DNA from: a bacterium
GTDB taxonomy: Bacteria; SZUA-79; Acidulodesulfobacterales; Acidulodesulfobacteraceae
Direction of reading: 5' to 3'
Assembly (NCBI GenBank): GCA_021800745.1
Contig: JAJYYS010000005.1
Location: 1-23,716 of the forward strand
DNA: 23,716 nucleotides
Shown one piece after another: positions 15,084-22,915 of this stretch (position 1 is the stretch's first letter; each line of letters opens with the position of its first letter). A program made the position numbers and the translations under genes. The notes below the pieces were generated by a model. That model worked only from the letters and a program-made list of their open reading frames with translations, was not told the origin of the DNA and did no database searches.

Positions 15084-16103
15084 CTATATGTTTCTATTAA
15101 CCGCCCTTGCGACCGCCCTTGCTTTATTTATTAAATCGTCGAAAGTGTCATATTTTAAAGACTGCGCTCCATCCGAAAACGCTTTTTCCGGCACAGGATG
15201 AACTTCTATCATAAGTCCGTCGGCTCCGACCGCTATTGCGGCAAGAGAAAGCGGTTCGACGTAATACCATACGCCCGCCGCATGGGAAGGATCGACGATG
15301 ACCGGAAGATGCGAAAGCCTCTTTAGTACCGGAACTGCGCTTAAATCAAGCGTGTTTCTGGTAGAGGTTTCGTAAGTCCTGATTCCCCTTTCGCATAATA
15401 TTACCTGTTCGTTGCCATTTGACATAATATATTCTGCGGACATCAAAAATTCCTGTATAGTCGAACACAAGCCTCTTTTAAGTATTACCGGCTTATTTAC
15501 TTTTCCGACCTCCTGAAGCAGTCTGAAATTTTGCATATTTCTTGCGCCTATCTGTATAATATCCGCATAAGAGCAGATAAGGTCTAAATCTCTCGGGTCC
15601 ATTACTTCCGTTGCCACTAAAAGTCCGGTTTTTTTCCTTGCCTCGCTCAGATATTTAAGCCCTTCTTCTCCGAGTCCCTGAAACGTATATGGGCTGGTTC
15701 TGGGTTTAAACGCGCCGCCTCTTAATACTTTGGCGCCGGATTTTTTAATATTTTCGGCAATCTCCGTAAGATTTTCAAGATTTTCTACGGCGCAGGGACC
15801 GGCTATAACGGCTATATCGTCCCCGCCTATTTCTATATTTCCGATTTTAAAGATGCTCCTTTCCTTGCCGAGCTCTTTCGAAGCCAGTTTATAAGGCTTG
15901 GATATTCTAATGGCTTTATCCACTCCCGAAAGCGCCTCTGCCTCTTCAAAAAAAGCCTTAACCGCGTCTTCGTGTCCTATGCAGCCTATAATGGTAACGT
16001 CGGCTCCTTCCGAAATGTGGGGCTTTAGTCCTGCCTGCTCTATTTTACCGAGGATATGATTAACTTCATCCTTGGTAGCTCCTTTTTTTAATACCAAAAT
16101 CAT
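15084..16103 (-). CDS. aroF: 3-deoxy-7-phosphoheptulonate synthase with N-terminal regulatory domain
   Basis: DAHP synthase condenses PEP and erythrose-4-phosphate, committing carbon to aromatic synthesis. The 339-residue protein has an N-terminal ferredoxin-like domain (about 1-70), as in Thermotoga-type enzymes, where it mediates feedback inhibition. The barrel domain shows IAGPCAVEN with metal-ligand Cys104, [41 protein letters not shown] (metal His) and [18 protein letters not shown] strong GGGAGG Shine-Dalgarno lies 7 nt before the ATG at 16103, and a promoter-like sequence stands about 55 nt upstream. It is probably the first gene of an aroF-tyrA-aroA unit. Confidence 0.95.
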   Translation of the reverse strand: MILVLKKGATKDEVNHILGKIEQAGLKPHISEGADVTIIGCIGHEDAVKAFFEEAEALSGVDKAIRISKPYKLASKELGKERSIFKIGNIEIGGDDIAVIAGPCAVENLENLTEIAENIKKSGAKVLRGGAFKPRTSPYTFQGLGEEGLKYLSEARKKTGLLVATEVMDPRDLDLICSYADIIQIGARNMQNFRLLQEVGKVNKPVILKRGLCSTIQEFLMSAEYIMSNGNEQVILCERGIRTYETSTRNTLDLSAVPVLKRLSHLPVIVDPSHAAGVWYYVEPLSLAAIAVGADGLMIEVHPVPEKAFSDGAQSLKYDTFDDLINKARAVARAVNRNI

Positions 16104-16153
16104 CTATTTTCCTCCCTTAACCAAATTTTTATTTACCTATCATTAACTCTTTT

Positions 16154-16182
16154 ATTTTATCCTATCCTGAAATAATTGTAAA
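16154..16182 (-). promoter_or_regulatory. Probable sigma70-type promoter for aroF-tyrA-aroA
   Basis: Read on the minus strand, TTTACA (16182-16177) and TAAAAT (16159-16154) are separated by 17 nt. Each hexamer differs from consensus at one position. The site lies in the 82-nt gap between the hisC stop and the aroF start, and predicts a leader of roughly 45 nt. Confidence 0.5.
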
Positions 16183-16185
16183 ATT

Positions 16186-17313
16186 TTAAACAGACTTTTG
16201 CAATGCTTTAATCAACTTAACGTTCTCTTTATGCGTGCCTACGGTAATCCTTACCATATCGCCGTAGCCGAACCTGTCCATAGGTCTCACGATAACGCCG
16301 GCGTTTAGAAGTTTTTCCGATATTTCGGCAGCTTTTTGCCCTTTCAATTTTACGAGTATAAAATTTGCCCCCGTTTTTACGAATTCTAAACCTATTTTTT
16401 TAAATCTGCCGTAAAGATAATTTTTCTCGGTTTCGTTAGTCGTTATAACTTTTTCAAGATACTCTTTATCTTTTAATGCCGCCGCCGCGGCGGCTAAAGA
16501 AAGCGAACTGACGTTAAAAGGTTCGCGGACCCTGTCCATTAGAGAAATTAAATCTTTATGCCCTATTCCATAACCGACTCTGAGTCCCGCAAGTCCGTAA
16601 ACTTTTGAAAATGTACGCAAAACAAGGATGTTTGGAAAATCGGCTATATTTATATCTTCAATTAACGATTTGCCTATGTATTCGATATAAGCCTCATCGA
16701 TTACGACTAATACGCCGTCTTTTACCTTTTTAATAAAATTTATAATTTTATCGTTCGAGAAAAACGTGCCGGTAGGATTATTTGGATTGGATATGAAAAC
16801 CACTTTAGTTTTGCCGTCTATTAATTTATGCATATCGTCTAAATCAAGGGCATAATCTTTGAGCCTGCTTATTTTTAACTTTAAACCGAGCTGCTCTCCC
16901 GCAAGATAATACGCAACAAAAGAAGGAAAGGGGGACACGATGTTTTCATCCTTTTCGCAAAACGTTCTTACGGCAATATCTATTAATTCGTTGGAACCGT
17001 TTCCGAGGATAAAATTTTCAGGCATCAGCCCAAACTGTTCGGATTTTTTCCGTCCGCCCCTTCCGCCGAAAAAATTAACTAATTCCTGCTTTAAATAAAA
17101 ACCCGAACCGTCCGGATATCTGTTTAAATCTTTAAGGCAAGTCTTAACCGCTTTCAAGGCTAAAGGTGAAGGGCCGAGAGGGTTTTCGTTAGACGCCAGC
17201 TTAACGATATTTTTTATTCCTTTTTCCCTTTCTACTTCTTCTATAGGTTTGCCCGGAACATAAGGATTTATCTCGTAAATATAATCCGGCGCTTTTACGT
17301 TAAAAGATTTCAT
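16186..17313 (-). CDS. hisC: Histidinol-phosphate/aromatic aminotransferase
   Basis: This is a fold-type I PLP aminotransferase of the HisC family, 375 residues. Motifs are LASNENPLGPSP (39-50), SNPNNPTGTFF (175-185), DEAY (206-209) and FSKVYGLAGLRVGYG, with the PLP-binding Lys237. Its position between pheA and aroF suggests that it also, or mainly, transaminates phenylpyruvate, 4-hydroxyphenylpyruvate or prephenate; HisC-type enzymes are known to accept aromatic substrates. No other his genes are in the window. An AAGGAG Shine-Dalgarno precedes the ATG at 17313 by 7 nt, and a near-palindromic GGGAC...GTCCC element stands just upstream of it. Confidence 0.92.
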   Translation of the reverse strand: MKSFNVKAPDYIYEINPYVPGKPIEEVEREKGIKNIVKLASNENPLGPSPLALKAVKTCLKDLNRYPDGSGFYLKQELVNFFGGRGGRKKSEQFGLMPENFILGNGSNELIDIAVRTFCEKDENIVSPFPSFVAYYLAGEQLGLKLKISRLKDYALDLDDMHKLIDGKTKVVFISNPNNPTGTFFSNDKIINFIKKVKDGVLVVIDEAYIEYIGKSLIEDINIADFPNILVLRTFSKVYGLAGLRVGYGIGHKDLISLMDRVREPFNVSSLSLAAAAAALKDKEYLEKVITTNETEKNYLYGRFKKIGLEFVKTGANFILVKLKGQKAAEISEKLLNAGVIVRPMDRFGYGDMVRITVGTHKENVKLIKALQKSV

Positions 17314-17331
17314 AAATAACTCCTTTTTTCT

Positions 17332-17353
17332 GGGACGGACTTAAGCCTGTCCC
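17332..17353. repeat. GGGAC...GTCCC near-palindrome upstream of hisC
   Basis: The 22-nt sequence GGGACGGACTTAAG followed by CCTGTCCC is an interrupted palindrome with a CTTAAG centre and two symmetric mismatches (one of them a G-U pair in RNA). It lies between the metV stop (17362) and the hisC Shine-Dalgarno (about 17320). It resembles the longer palindrome at 18030-18062, so both probably belong to one dispersed repeat family. Confidence 0.7.
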
Positions 17354-17361
17354 CATGGAAT

Positions 17362-18018
17362 TTACTTGTGCGAACCGGAAAACTTCAGCGTTGCGGCAGG
17401 CTTCTTAACCGAATAGTCTTTAGGTTTAGCCGTTTTTTTAATATCTTCCAGCGTATTCTGGACTACCGACCTTTCATAGATTTTGACCCACGCGCAGTCC
17501 ATATTTTCATCGATTTCGCATTTATAATTTTTCATGCCCCCGCAGGGACCGTTTAGTAAACCTTTCGGGCAAAGCGTTACGGGGCAGATTCCGCCGGTTT
17601 CGTTTAAAACGCAGTTTCCGCATAAAGAACACATCTCTTTAAGCGAAGACAGGTTTTCGATATTGCCCAAAAACATAGTATCCACGCCGGAAACCACTTT
17701 TATATTATCGGGAAGCGCCATTACGGCGGACTGCACGCCGCTGCCGCATGACAAAGCCAGAACGGTCTGCGCTTTCGACAAACCCTCTCTGTTATCCCTT
17801 GCCGCTTTTCTGACTTTTTGAAGATGACACATAGCGTCTATTACGTATGTCCCTTCGACGGCGATATTTCTATCGGTTAAAATCTTCCTCATAGACTCTA
17901 CTTCCCTTGGTCCTCCGGTTCTGGAGGTATCGGAGCAGATGCCGCAGCCGAATATAAAAACGGAGCCTTTGATTTTTTTTATTATGTCGTCTAATTCTTT
18001 TTGTTTGGATACTATCAT
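17362..18018 (-). CDS. metV: MetV-type methylenetetrahydrofolate reductase C-terminal domain protein
   Basis: MetV is the iron-sulfur/zinc partner subunit of MetF in many anaerobes, best known from acetogens, where MetFV reduces methylene-THF to methyl-THF. The 218-residue protein begins with a Rossmann-like domain (FIFGCGICSDTSRTGGP) and has a Cys-rich region, CSLCGNCVLNETGGICP then CPKGLLNGPCGG, with later Cys residues at YKCEID and DCAWVK, the canonical family signature. The ATG at 18018 is only 2 nt after the folD stop and lacks a Shine-Dalgarno; a perfect palindrome occupies the sequence where one would be expected. Translation may depend on termination of folD. Its catalytic partner metF is encoded about 4 kb upstream, beyond the por genes. 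Confidence 0.92.
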   Translation of the reverse strand: MIVSKQKELDDIIKKIKGSVFIFGCGICSDTSRTGGPREVESMRKILTDRNIAVEGTYVIDAMCHLQKVRKAARDNREGLSKAQTVLALSCGSGVQSAVMALPDNIKVVSGVDTMFLGNIENLSSLKEMCSLCGNCVLNETGGICPVTLCPKGLLNGPCGGMKNYKCEIDENMDCAWVKIYERSVVQNTLEDIKKTAKPKDYSVKKPAATLKFSGSHK

Positions 18019-18020
18019 TT

Positions 18021-18932
18021 TTATTTTTTAAAAAGGGACAGATTTGAAATCTGTCCCTTTTTATCACCTGATTTTATTAAAGCCGATTTAACCGTGTTTT
18101 CCATTAAAACCGCGACGGTAAGAGGACCGACGCCTCCCGGAACCGGCGTTATTTTTGAAACTTTGTTTATAACCCTTTCAAAATTTACGTCTCCGCAAAG
18201 CTTTCCTCCTATATTGGAAATGCCGACGTCTATTACGACGGCTCCGTCTTTAACGTAGTTCTCGTCTATTAAATGCGCCTTGCCGGTCGCGGATATTAAG
18301 ATGTCGGCTCCCGCGGCGATAGATTTCACGTCTTTCGTAAAAATATTTAAAGACGAAACGGTTGCGAGCCTGTTCATAAGCATAACGGCAAGGGGCTTGC
18401 CCACGATGTTGCTCTGCCCTATTATAACGCAGTTTTTCCCTTTAACAGGAATATCGTAATAATCCAGCATTTTTAAGATGCCGTAAGGGGTGCAGGGGTA
18501 AAAAGAAGCGTTTTCGGTAAAAATTTTCCCGACGTTTAAAGGATGAAACCCGTCAACGTCTTTTGCCGGATTTATCGCTTCCATTATTTTTTTTTCGTCG
18601 ATATGAGAGGGCAGGGGCAGTTGGACAAGAATGCCGTGAATTAAAGGGTCGTTATTTAATTCTTCTATTTTATTTAAAAGCTCTTTTTCGGTTAAAGATT
18701 CGGGGTAAATATCTTTTTTGGATAATATTCCGCATCTTTGCGCGGCGCGTTCTTTGTTTCTGACATAAACTATGGAAGCCGGGTTTTCTCCTACCAGAAT
18801 GACGGCTATCGACGGAACAATCCCTTTATTTTTTAATTCTACGATTTTTTCCGATATAGAGAGTTCTATTTCCGAAGCAATGAGCCTTCCGTCGATTAGC
18901 TTTTTTTGAATATCGGAATTGTTCCCTGTCAT
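18021..18932 (-). CDS. folD: Bifunctional methylenetetrahydrofolate dehydrogenase/cyclohydrolase
   Basis: FolD interconverts methylene-, methenyl- and 10-formyl-THF. The 303-residue protein has SIVYVRNKERA with the catalytic Lys60, VQLPLPSH (103-110), KDVDGFHP (124-131), IGQSNIVGKP (usually GRSxIVGKP) and ITPVPGGVGPLTVAVLMENT. After this normal core, it carries a basic tail in which residues 291-301 are encoded entirely by a 33-nt palindrome, so the terminus is probably repeat-derived. The start codon overlaps the porB stop by one nucleotide (TAATG), indicating coupling. With MetF and MetV encoded nearby, the cluster covers the 10-formyl-THF to methyl-THF steps. Confidence 0.96.
   Translation of the reverse strand: MTGNNSDIQKKLIDGRLIASEIELSISEKIVELKNKGIVPSIAVILVGENPASIVYVRNKERAAQRCGILSKKDIYPESLTEKELLNKIEELNNDPLIHGILVQLPLPSHIDEKKIMEAINPAKDVDGFHPLNVGKIFTENASFYPCTPYGILKMLDYYDIPVKGKNCVIIGQSNIVGKPLAVMLMNRLATVSSLNIFTKDVKSIAAGADILISATGKAHLIDENYVKDGAVVIDVGISNIGGKLCGDVNFERVINKVSKITPVPGGVGPLTVAVLMENTVKSALIKSGDKKGQISNLSLFKK
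18030..18062. repeat. Perfect palindrome spanning the folD 3' end and metV leader
   Basis: Two 16-nt arms (AAAAAGGGACAGATTT and its reverse complement) flank a single G at 18046. In the minus-strand transcript this gives a GC-cored hairpin followed by U residues, terminator-like in shape, yet it lies inside the last codons of folD and ends 12 nt before the metV start. It belongs with the GGGAC...GTCCC element at 17332-17353. It could be a REP-type element, an attenuator, or a fold that hides the metV start. Confidence 0.92.
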
Positions 18933-19828
18933 TAAATTAAACCGAAACGCTCGATATTTTCGTCGGCAATTTTTTGAATCTTTTCTATTTCCGCTCTTCC
19001 GGCATCATCTTTGAACAGATGTTTAAATCTTCCCTGCAGCTTGAGATATTCCTCTACCGGAACTTTTTTGCTTATCTTTTTAACCGAAATTATTTTGTCG
19101 TATTCCGCCTCGAATAACGGATAAAGACCAGTCTGAACCGCAAGCTGGGCAAGTTTTACGGAATATTTCGGCTCGTATTTCCATCCGGGAACGCACGGAA
19201 CGTCAACCTGCAGATATTTTGCTCCCGTTATGGATTTAGCCTTTTTAACCTTTTTTTGAAGGTCTATAGGATAACCTGCGGATGCAACCGCTGTGTACGG
19301 AATTCTGTGAGCCATCGCAATTTCCGGCATATATTTTTTCGGTCTCTGGTTTCCGAAAGATTCTTTTCCCGAAGGACTCGTCGTAGTATAGGCATCGAAC
19401 GGGGTCAAGCCGCTTCTCTGGTATCCCGTATTCATATATGCGCCGTTGTCGTAGCAGACGTATAAAACATCGTGGTTTCTTTCGAACATTCCGCTAAGAG
19501 ACTGAAGTCCGATGTCGGCCGTCCCGCCGTCGCCGCCCTGGGCAAGAACCGTAATGCCGTCCTTTTTGCCCATAGCTTTAAGCGCCGCTTCGACTCCCGA
19601 AGCCACCGCCGCAGAATTCTCAAAAAGAGAATGTATCCACGGAATCTTCCATGAAGATTCCGGCCACCGCGTGGAAAAAACCTCAAGGCATCCCGTGGCG
19701 TTAGTGGCAATGGTATTTTTGCCGAGGATTTCCATTATCATTTTCACGCTCATAGACTGGGCGCACCCCGAACAGCCGGTATGTCCCATCGTAAACAGTT
19801 CGTTATGAGTTTCCTCTTTCGTCAGCAT
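18932..19828 (-). CDS. porB: Pyruvate:ferredoxin oxidoreductase, beta subunit
   Basis: The beta subunit binds thiamine diphosphate and the proximal [4Fe-4S] cluster. In this 298-residue protein, likely cluster ligands are Cys19 and Cys22 (TGCSGC), Cys47 (TGCLEVF) and Cys212 (VPCVPGW). The TPP/Mg site is GDGGTADIG (99-107) through YDNGAYMNTGYQ (126-137). Together with porG, porD and porA it forms a four-subunit enzyme that interconverts pyruvate and CoA with acetyl-CoA, CO2 and reduced ferredoxin. The gap to porA is 35 nt, and a TAGGA sequence about 9 nt upstream of the ATG is a modest Shine-Dalgarno. Another 2-oxoacid substrate is possible but less likely given the alpha subunit. Confidence 0.94.
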   Translation of the reverse strand: MLTKEETHNELFTMGHTGCSGCAQSMSVKMIMEILGKNTIATNATGCLEVFSTRWPESSWKIPWIHSLFENSAAVASGVEAALKAMGKKDGITVLAQGGDGGTADIGLQSLSGMFERNHDVLYVCYDNGAYMNTGYQRSGLTPFDAYTTTSPSGKESFGNQRPKKYMPEIAMAHRIPYTAVASAGYPIDLQKKVKKAKSITGAKYLQVDVPCVPGWKYEPKYSVKLAQLAVQTGLYPLFEAEYDKIISVKKISKKVPVEEYLKLQGRFKHLFKDDAGRAEIEKIQKIADENIERFGLI

Positions 19829-19863
19829 AATTTTAATATTCCTATTTTATTAATATTTTATTT

Positions 19864-21036
19864 TTATAGATACTGCTGGGACAGCCCTACAAATTCGCCG
19901 TCGACGTTTTCTTCTTTTTCCGCCCTCGCAACAAGGTCGTGAATATTTTTAGGCGTGATATCCCTGCCGCCAAGTCCAAGCGTATAACCGTTGACGCTGA
20001 CAGAATTAATTTTATGCTTAAACAGGGAATCCCTTATTTCCACGGAAAGAATTCCGCCTTTTCCCGGGCATATGGCTTTTTCTATTACTATAACGTTTTT
20101 GACGTTTTTAAGGGCGGCAACGATTTCTTCTTCGGGAAAAGGCCTGAACGAACGAATTTTAAGAACGCCTATCTTTTTTCCCGTTTCTCTTAATTCATCT
20201 ACGGCATCCTTTATCGTGCCGAGAACCGAACCCATTGCCACGATAACCGTTTGCGCATCGTCCATTTTATAAGAGTCCGTCAACCCTCCGTAAAACCTGC
20301 CGAACATATCTTTAAACTCTTTTGCGGCGTCTATTATAACGTTTCTTGAAAAATTCATGGCGTTATAAAGATTATATCTCGCTTCCATATAAACGGAAGG
20401 CTCGCCCAGCGTCCCGAAAGAATACGGATTTTCGACGTCCAATTTATATTCCATATTTAAAGGCGGAAGATATTCCCTTACCTTTTCGATGCTGTCTATA
20501 GTTTCTACCACTTCAAAAGTATGGGTTAGAACAAACCCGTCCACGTTCACGATAACCGGAAGCATCACATCCTGATTTTCGGCAATCTTAAACGCCTGAA
20601 TATGCATATCGTAGGCTTCCTGATTGTTTTCGGCGACAAGCATAATGGCGCCGGTATCTCTTACAGCCATAGCGTCCTGCATATCGTTCCAGATATTTAT
20701 CGGCGCAGAAACAGCTCTGTTGGCTACGGTCATAACGACCGGAAGCCTCATTCCGGCAATATTGTACACGACTTCTTCCATATATAACAACCCCTGGGAA
20801 GCCGTTGCCGTATATGTCCTGACTCCGCATGCGCTTGCGCCGAGAACTACGGAAGCCGCCGAATGTTCGCTTTCTACCATAATAAATTCGGCTTTCAAAT
20901 CTCCGTCCGCGACCATTTGCGAAAGATGTTCGACTATATGGGTCTGGGGCGTAATCGGATAAGCCGAAATAACAAGGGGCTCCGCCATCCTTACCCCATC
21001 CGAAATAGCCATAGAACCTTCGAGAACCTGTTTCAT
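19864..21036 (-). CDS. porA: Pyruvate:ferredoxin oxidoreductase, alpha subunit
   Basis: This 390-residue subunit supplies the pyrimidine-binding and core domains of the oxidoreductase. AYPITPQTHIVEHL near residues 25-38 and ESEHSAASVVLGASACG (56-72) are family signatures, the latter with the Glu that activates TPP. SQGLLYMEEVVYNIAGMRLP and the C-terminal transketolase-like domain (PGKGGILSVEIRD) follow. These features match pyruvate-specific PorA better than 2-oxoglutarate or isovalerate enzymes, although specificity is inferred. A GGTGG Shine-Dalgarno precedes the ATG at 21036, 33 nt after porD. Confidence 0.95.
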   Translation of the reverse strand: MKQVLEGSMAISDGVRMAEPLVISAYPITPQTHIVEHLSQMVADGDLKAEFIMVESEHSAASVVLGASACGVRTYTATASQGLLYMEEVVYNIAGMRLPVVMTVANRAVSAPINIWNDMQDAMAVRDTGAIMLVAENNQEAYDMHIQAFKIAENQDVMLPVIVNVDGFVLTHTFEVVETIDSIEKVREYLPPLNMEYKLDVENPYSFGTLGEPSVYMEARYNLYNAMNFSRNVIIDAAKEFKDMFGRFYGGLTDSYKMDDAQTVIVAMGSVLGTIKDAVDELRETGKKIGVLKIRSFRPFPEEEIVAALKNVKNVIVIEKAICPGKGGILSVEIRDSLFKHKINSVSVNGYTLGLGGRDITPKNIHDLVARAEKEENVDGEFVGLSQQYL

Positions 21037-21069
21037 ATCATATCCACCGTTTATATTTGCAAGTTAAAA

Positions 21070-21333
21070 TTATTTTTCTACGAGAACCATTTCTATATCG
21101 TCCACGGGACATTCTTCGGCGCATATTCCGCATCCCTTGCAGTAATCGGAATCGTAATCGTATATTTTGGTTTTTTTGTCTCCGTACACTACTCCTTCGG
21201 GACAAAAATAGATGCAAAGATTGCATCCCGTGCATGTTTTATGCTTAAATACCGGAGTTTCGTTGGCAAAAGAACCCGTCTTGTTGGAAAGCGCCGCGCC
21301 CGGCATCGCAATTATTCCGACCTTAAAATCCAC
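21070..21333 (-). CDS. porD: Pyruvate:ferredoxin oxidoreductase, delta (ferredoxin-type) subunit
   Basis: This 87-residue subunit carries two [4Fe-4S] clusters and passes electrons from the TPP site to ferredoxin. Two CxxCxxCxxxC motifs are present: Cys34, 37, 40 and 44, and Cys65, 68, 71 and 75. Each is followed by Pro, as in bacterial 2[4Fe-4S] ferredoxins. The start is GTG at 21333 with an AGGAG 6-7 nt upstream. It overlaps the end of porG by 11 nt, so the two are translationally coupled. Confidence 0.94.
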   Translation of the reverse strand: MDFKVGIIAMPGAALSNKTGSFANETPVFKHKTCTGCNLCIYFCPEGVVYGDKKTKIYDYDSDYCKGCGICAEECPVDDIEMVLVEK

Positions 21334-21892
21334 TCCTGTCTCCTTTTATATAGTTATAAGCTGTTTGCGCCGCTTCGGCGTTAAGTTTGCCTAATTTTGA
21401 ACCGAACCTGTTTTCTATCTCTTTTTTGACCGAATCTATGGTAACGTCTCCGCTTAATGCCGAAAATGCGCCGAGCAAAGTGGTATTTACGATAGGCTTG
21501 TTTAAAATTTTCATGGCTATTTTTAATGCCGGAAACATTACTATGCTTTCTTCTTTAGTTCCGCCGAGTTCTCCTATGACGTCTTTAACGGCTGCTTCCG
21601 AATTAATTAAAATCTTGCCGTCTTCTTTAATGCCTTTGTAAACGGGAACGGATTTAAGGAGGGTTATATCCTGAACGATTATATAATTCGGCTCGTATAT
21701 CTGGTGCCTCGTTCTGATAGGCTTATCAGAAAATCTTGCAAAAGCCTGAACCGGCGCGCCGGTTCTTTCCGACCCGAAAGAAGGAAACGCCTGACAGTAA
21801 TTTCCGTCGTCGAAAAAACTGAGGGCGAGAATGGATGCCATCGTAACGGAACCCTGACCGCCCCTGCCGTGAATTCTTATTTCTTTCATCAT
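21323..21892 (-). CDS. porG: Pyruvate:ferredoxin oxidoreductase, gamma subunit
   Basis: This 189-residue subunit has the CoA-binding-type domain of 2-oxoacid oxidoreductases. It starts IRIHGRGGQGSVTMASILA, the hallmark glycine-rich loop, followed by FPSFGSERTGAPVQAFARFSD and later IVNTTLLGAFSAL, all typical of PorG. It is the first gene of porG-porD-porA-porB-folD-metV and is preceded by a consensus promoter with a leader of about 60 nt. An AAGGAT Shine-Dalgarno lies about 11 nt before the first of two consecutive ATG codons. Confidence 0.95.
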   Translation of the reverse strand: MMKEIRIHGRGGQGSVTMASILALSFFDDGNYCQAFPSFGSERTGAPVQAFARFSDKPIRTRHQIYEPNYIIVQDITLLKSVPVYKGIKEDGKILINSEAAVKDVIGELGGTKEESIVMFPALKIAMKILNKPIVNTTLLGAFSALSGDVTIDSVKKEIENRFGSKLGKLNAEAAQTAYNYIKGDRSGF

Positions 21893-21957
21893 AAAATTTT
21901 TATCCTTTTTTATTTTTTACGAAATGAATTAAAGATTTTTATATCGGCGTTTTAAAA

Positions 21958-21987
21958 ATTATACACTTTTTAAAGCCTGAATGTCAA
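21958..21987 (-). promoter_or_regulatory. Consensus sigma70 promoter of the por-folD-metV operon
   Basis: On the minus strand, a perfect TTGACA (21987-21982) and a perfect TATAAT (21963-21958) are separated by 18 nt. They lie in the 115-nt gap between metF and porG. Transcription would start near 21950 and read through porG, porD, porA, porB, folD and metV. No operator was recognised. Confidence 0.8.
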
Positions 21988-22007
21988 GAGTTTTGAGAAC
22001 TTTTATG

Positions 22008-22889
22008 TTATTTTTTTTCGAATTCGTCCAGAAAGTAAGGAATTTTATCTTCTATGCCGTATGCCATAATATGTATTCCGTGTACTAAAGACTTTAAATC
22101 TTTCGCGGTTCTCGCGGCAATTTCGATTCCTTTTTTTAACGGGTCCGCCGCATTTTCGAGTTCGCCTATAATCCGTTCGGTAATGTAAATTCCGGGAATG
22201 GATTTATTCATAAAACGGGCGGTTTTAGCGGATTTCAATATGTAAATTCCGGCAATAATTTTTATATTTTTAAAGTTTTTATAAAAATCGTAGAATTTGG
22301 CAAACTTTGCGGTATCGAACACCGCCTGCGTTTGAAAAAAATCGCATCCCGCATTGATTTTTTTTTCAAATTTTATAAGCTGCGGCTCAAGCGGAACGGA
22401 TTCCGGATTTACAGCCGCCCCTATATAAAAATCCGTAAGGCCGTTCAGTTTATTTCCGTTCATATCCGTTCCGGCATTTAATCCTTTTACTATTTCGATT
22501 AAATTAACCGAATCTATATCGTAAACGGCTTTCGCATGTTTGTGGTCGCCGAAAGAGATATAGTCGCCGGTAAGGGTCAGGATGTTTTGCACGCCGAAAG
22601 CGGCGGCGCCGAGCAGGTCGGATTCTAATGCCATTCGGTTTCTGTCCCTGCAGGTCTGCTGAAAAATGGGTTCTCCTCCCGCCTGTTTTATGTAAATCGA
22701 ACCGGCAAGGGAAGACATTTTCATATTTGCGCCCTGATTGTCCGTAATATTAAATGCGTGGACGCGGTCTTTCAATAAATCGTATATAGCACTCATCTTT
22801 GAAAGGTCTGCGCCTCTTTCGGGGGACAATTCCGACGTATAGACGAAAACGTTATTTTCTAAATTTTCTTTTAGTTTATTACCGTTCAT
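22008..22889 (-). CDS. metF: Methylenetetrahydrofolate reductase, catalytic subunit
   Basis: MetF reduces 5,10-methylene-THF to 5-methyl-THF with a flavin cofactor in a TIM-barrel fold. The 293-residue protein shows ELSPERGAD (20-28), ITDNQGANMKMSS, QQTCRDRNR, GVQNILTLTGDY, FYIGAAVNPE and AGCDFFQTQAVFD, all in family order. It is the short type without the eukaryotic regulatory domain. MetV, its usual partner in anaerobes, is encoded downstream beyond the por genes, which points to a MetFV enzyme. An AAAGGAT Shine-Dalgarno lies 8 nt before the ATG at 22889, and the gene follows pheA by 26 nt. Confidence 0.94.
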   Translation of the reverse strand: MNGNKLKENLENNVFVYTSELSPERGADLSKMSAIYDLLKDRVHAFNITDNQGANMKMSSLAGSIYIKQAGGEPIFQQTCRDRNRMALESDLLGAAAFGVQNILTLTGDYISFGDHKHAKAVYDIDSVNLIEIVKGLNAGTDMNGNKLNGLTDFYIGAAVNPESVPLEPQLIKFEKKINAGCDFFQTQAVFDTAKFAKFYDFYKNFKNIKIIAGIYILKSAKTARFMNKSIPGIYITERIIGELENAADPLKKGIEIAARTAKDLKSLVHGIHIMAYGIEDKIPYFLDEFEKK

Positions 22890-22915
22890 ACTATTTATCC
22901 TTTGCCGTTTACGCT

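Noticed and set aside
18030..18062. Calling the palindrome a simple rho-independent terminator
   Set aside because: It lies within coding sequence and directly before a co-oriented partner gene, and a related palindrome stands on the other side of metV. It is better described as a repeat with possible regulatory effect.
20863..21384. 173-residue plus-strand reading frame opposite porA and porD
   Set aside because: It is a shadow of two well-supported genes, rich in Arg, Phe and Tyr, with no recognisable domain.
22453..22889. MNGNKL appears twice in MetF (N-terminus and middle)
   Set aside because: The codons differ between the two copies, and the internal one is in a region where MetF proteins often have a similar loop, so it looks like coincidence rather than a duplication.
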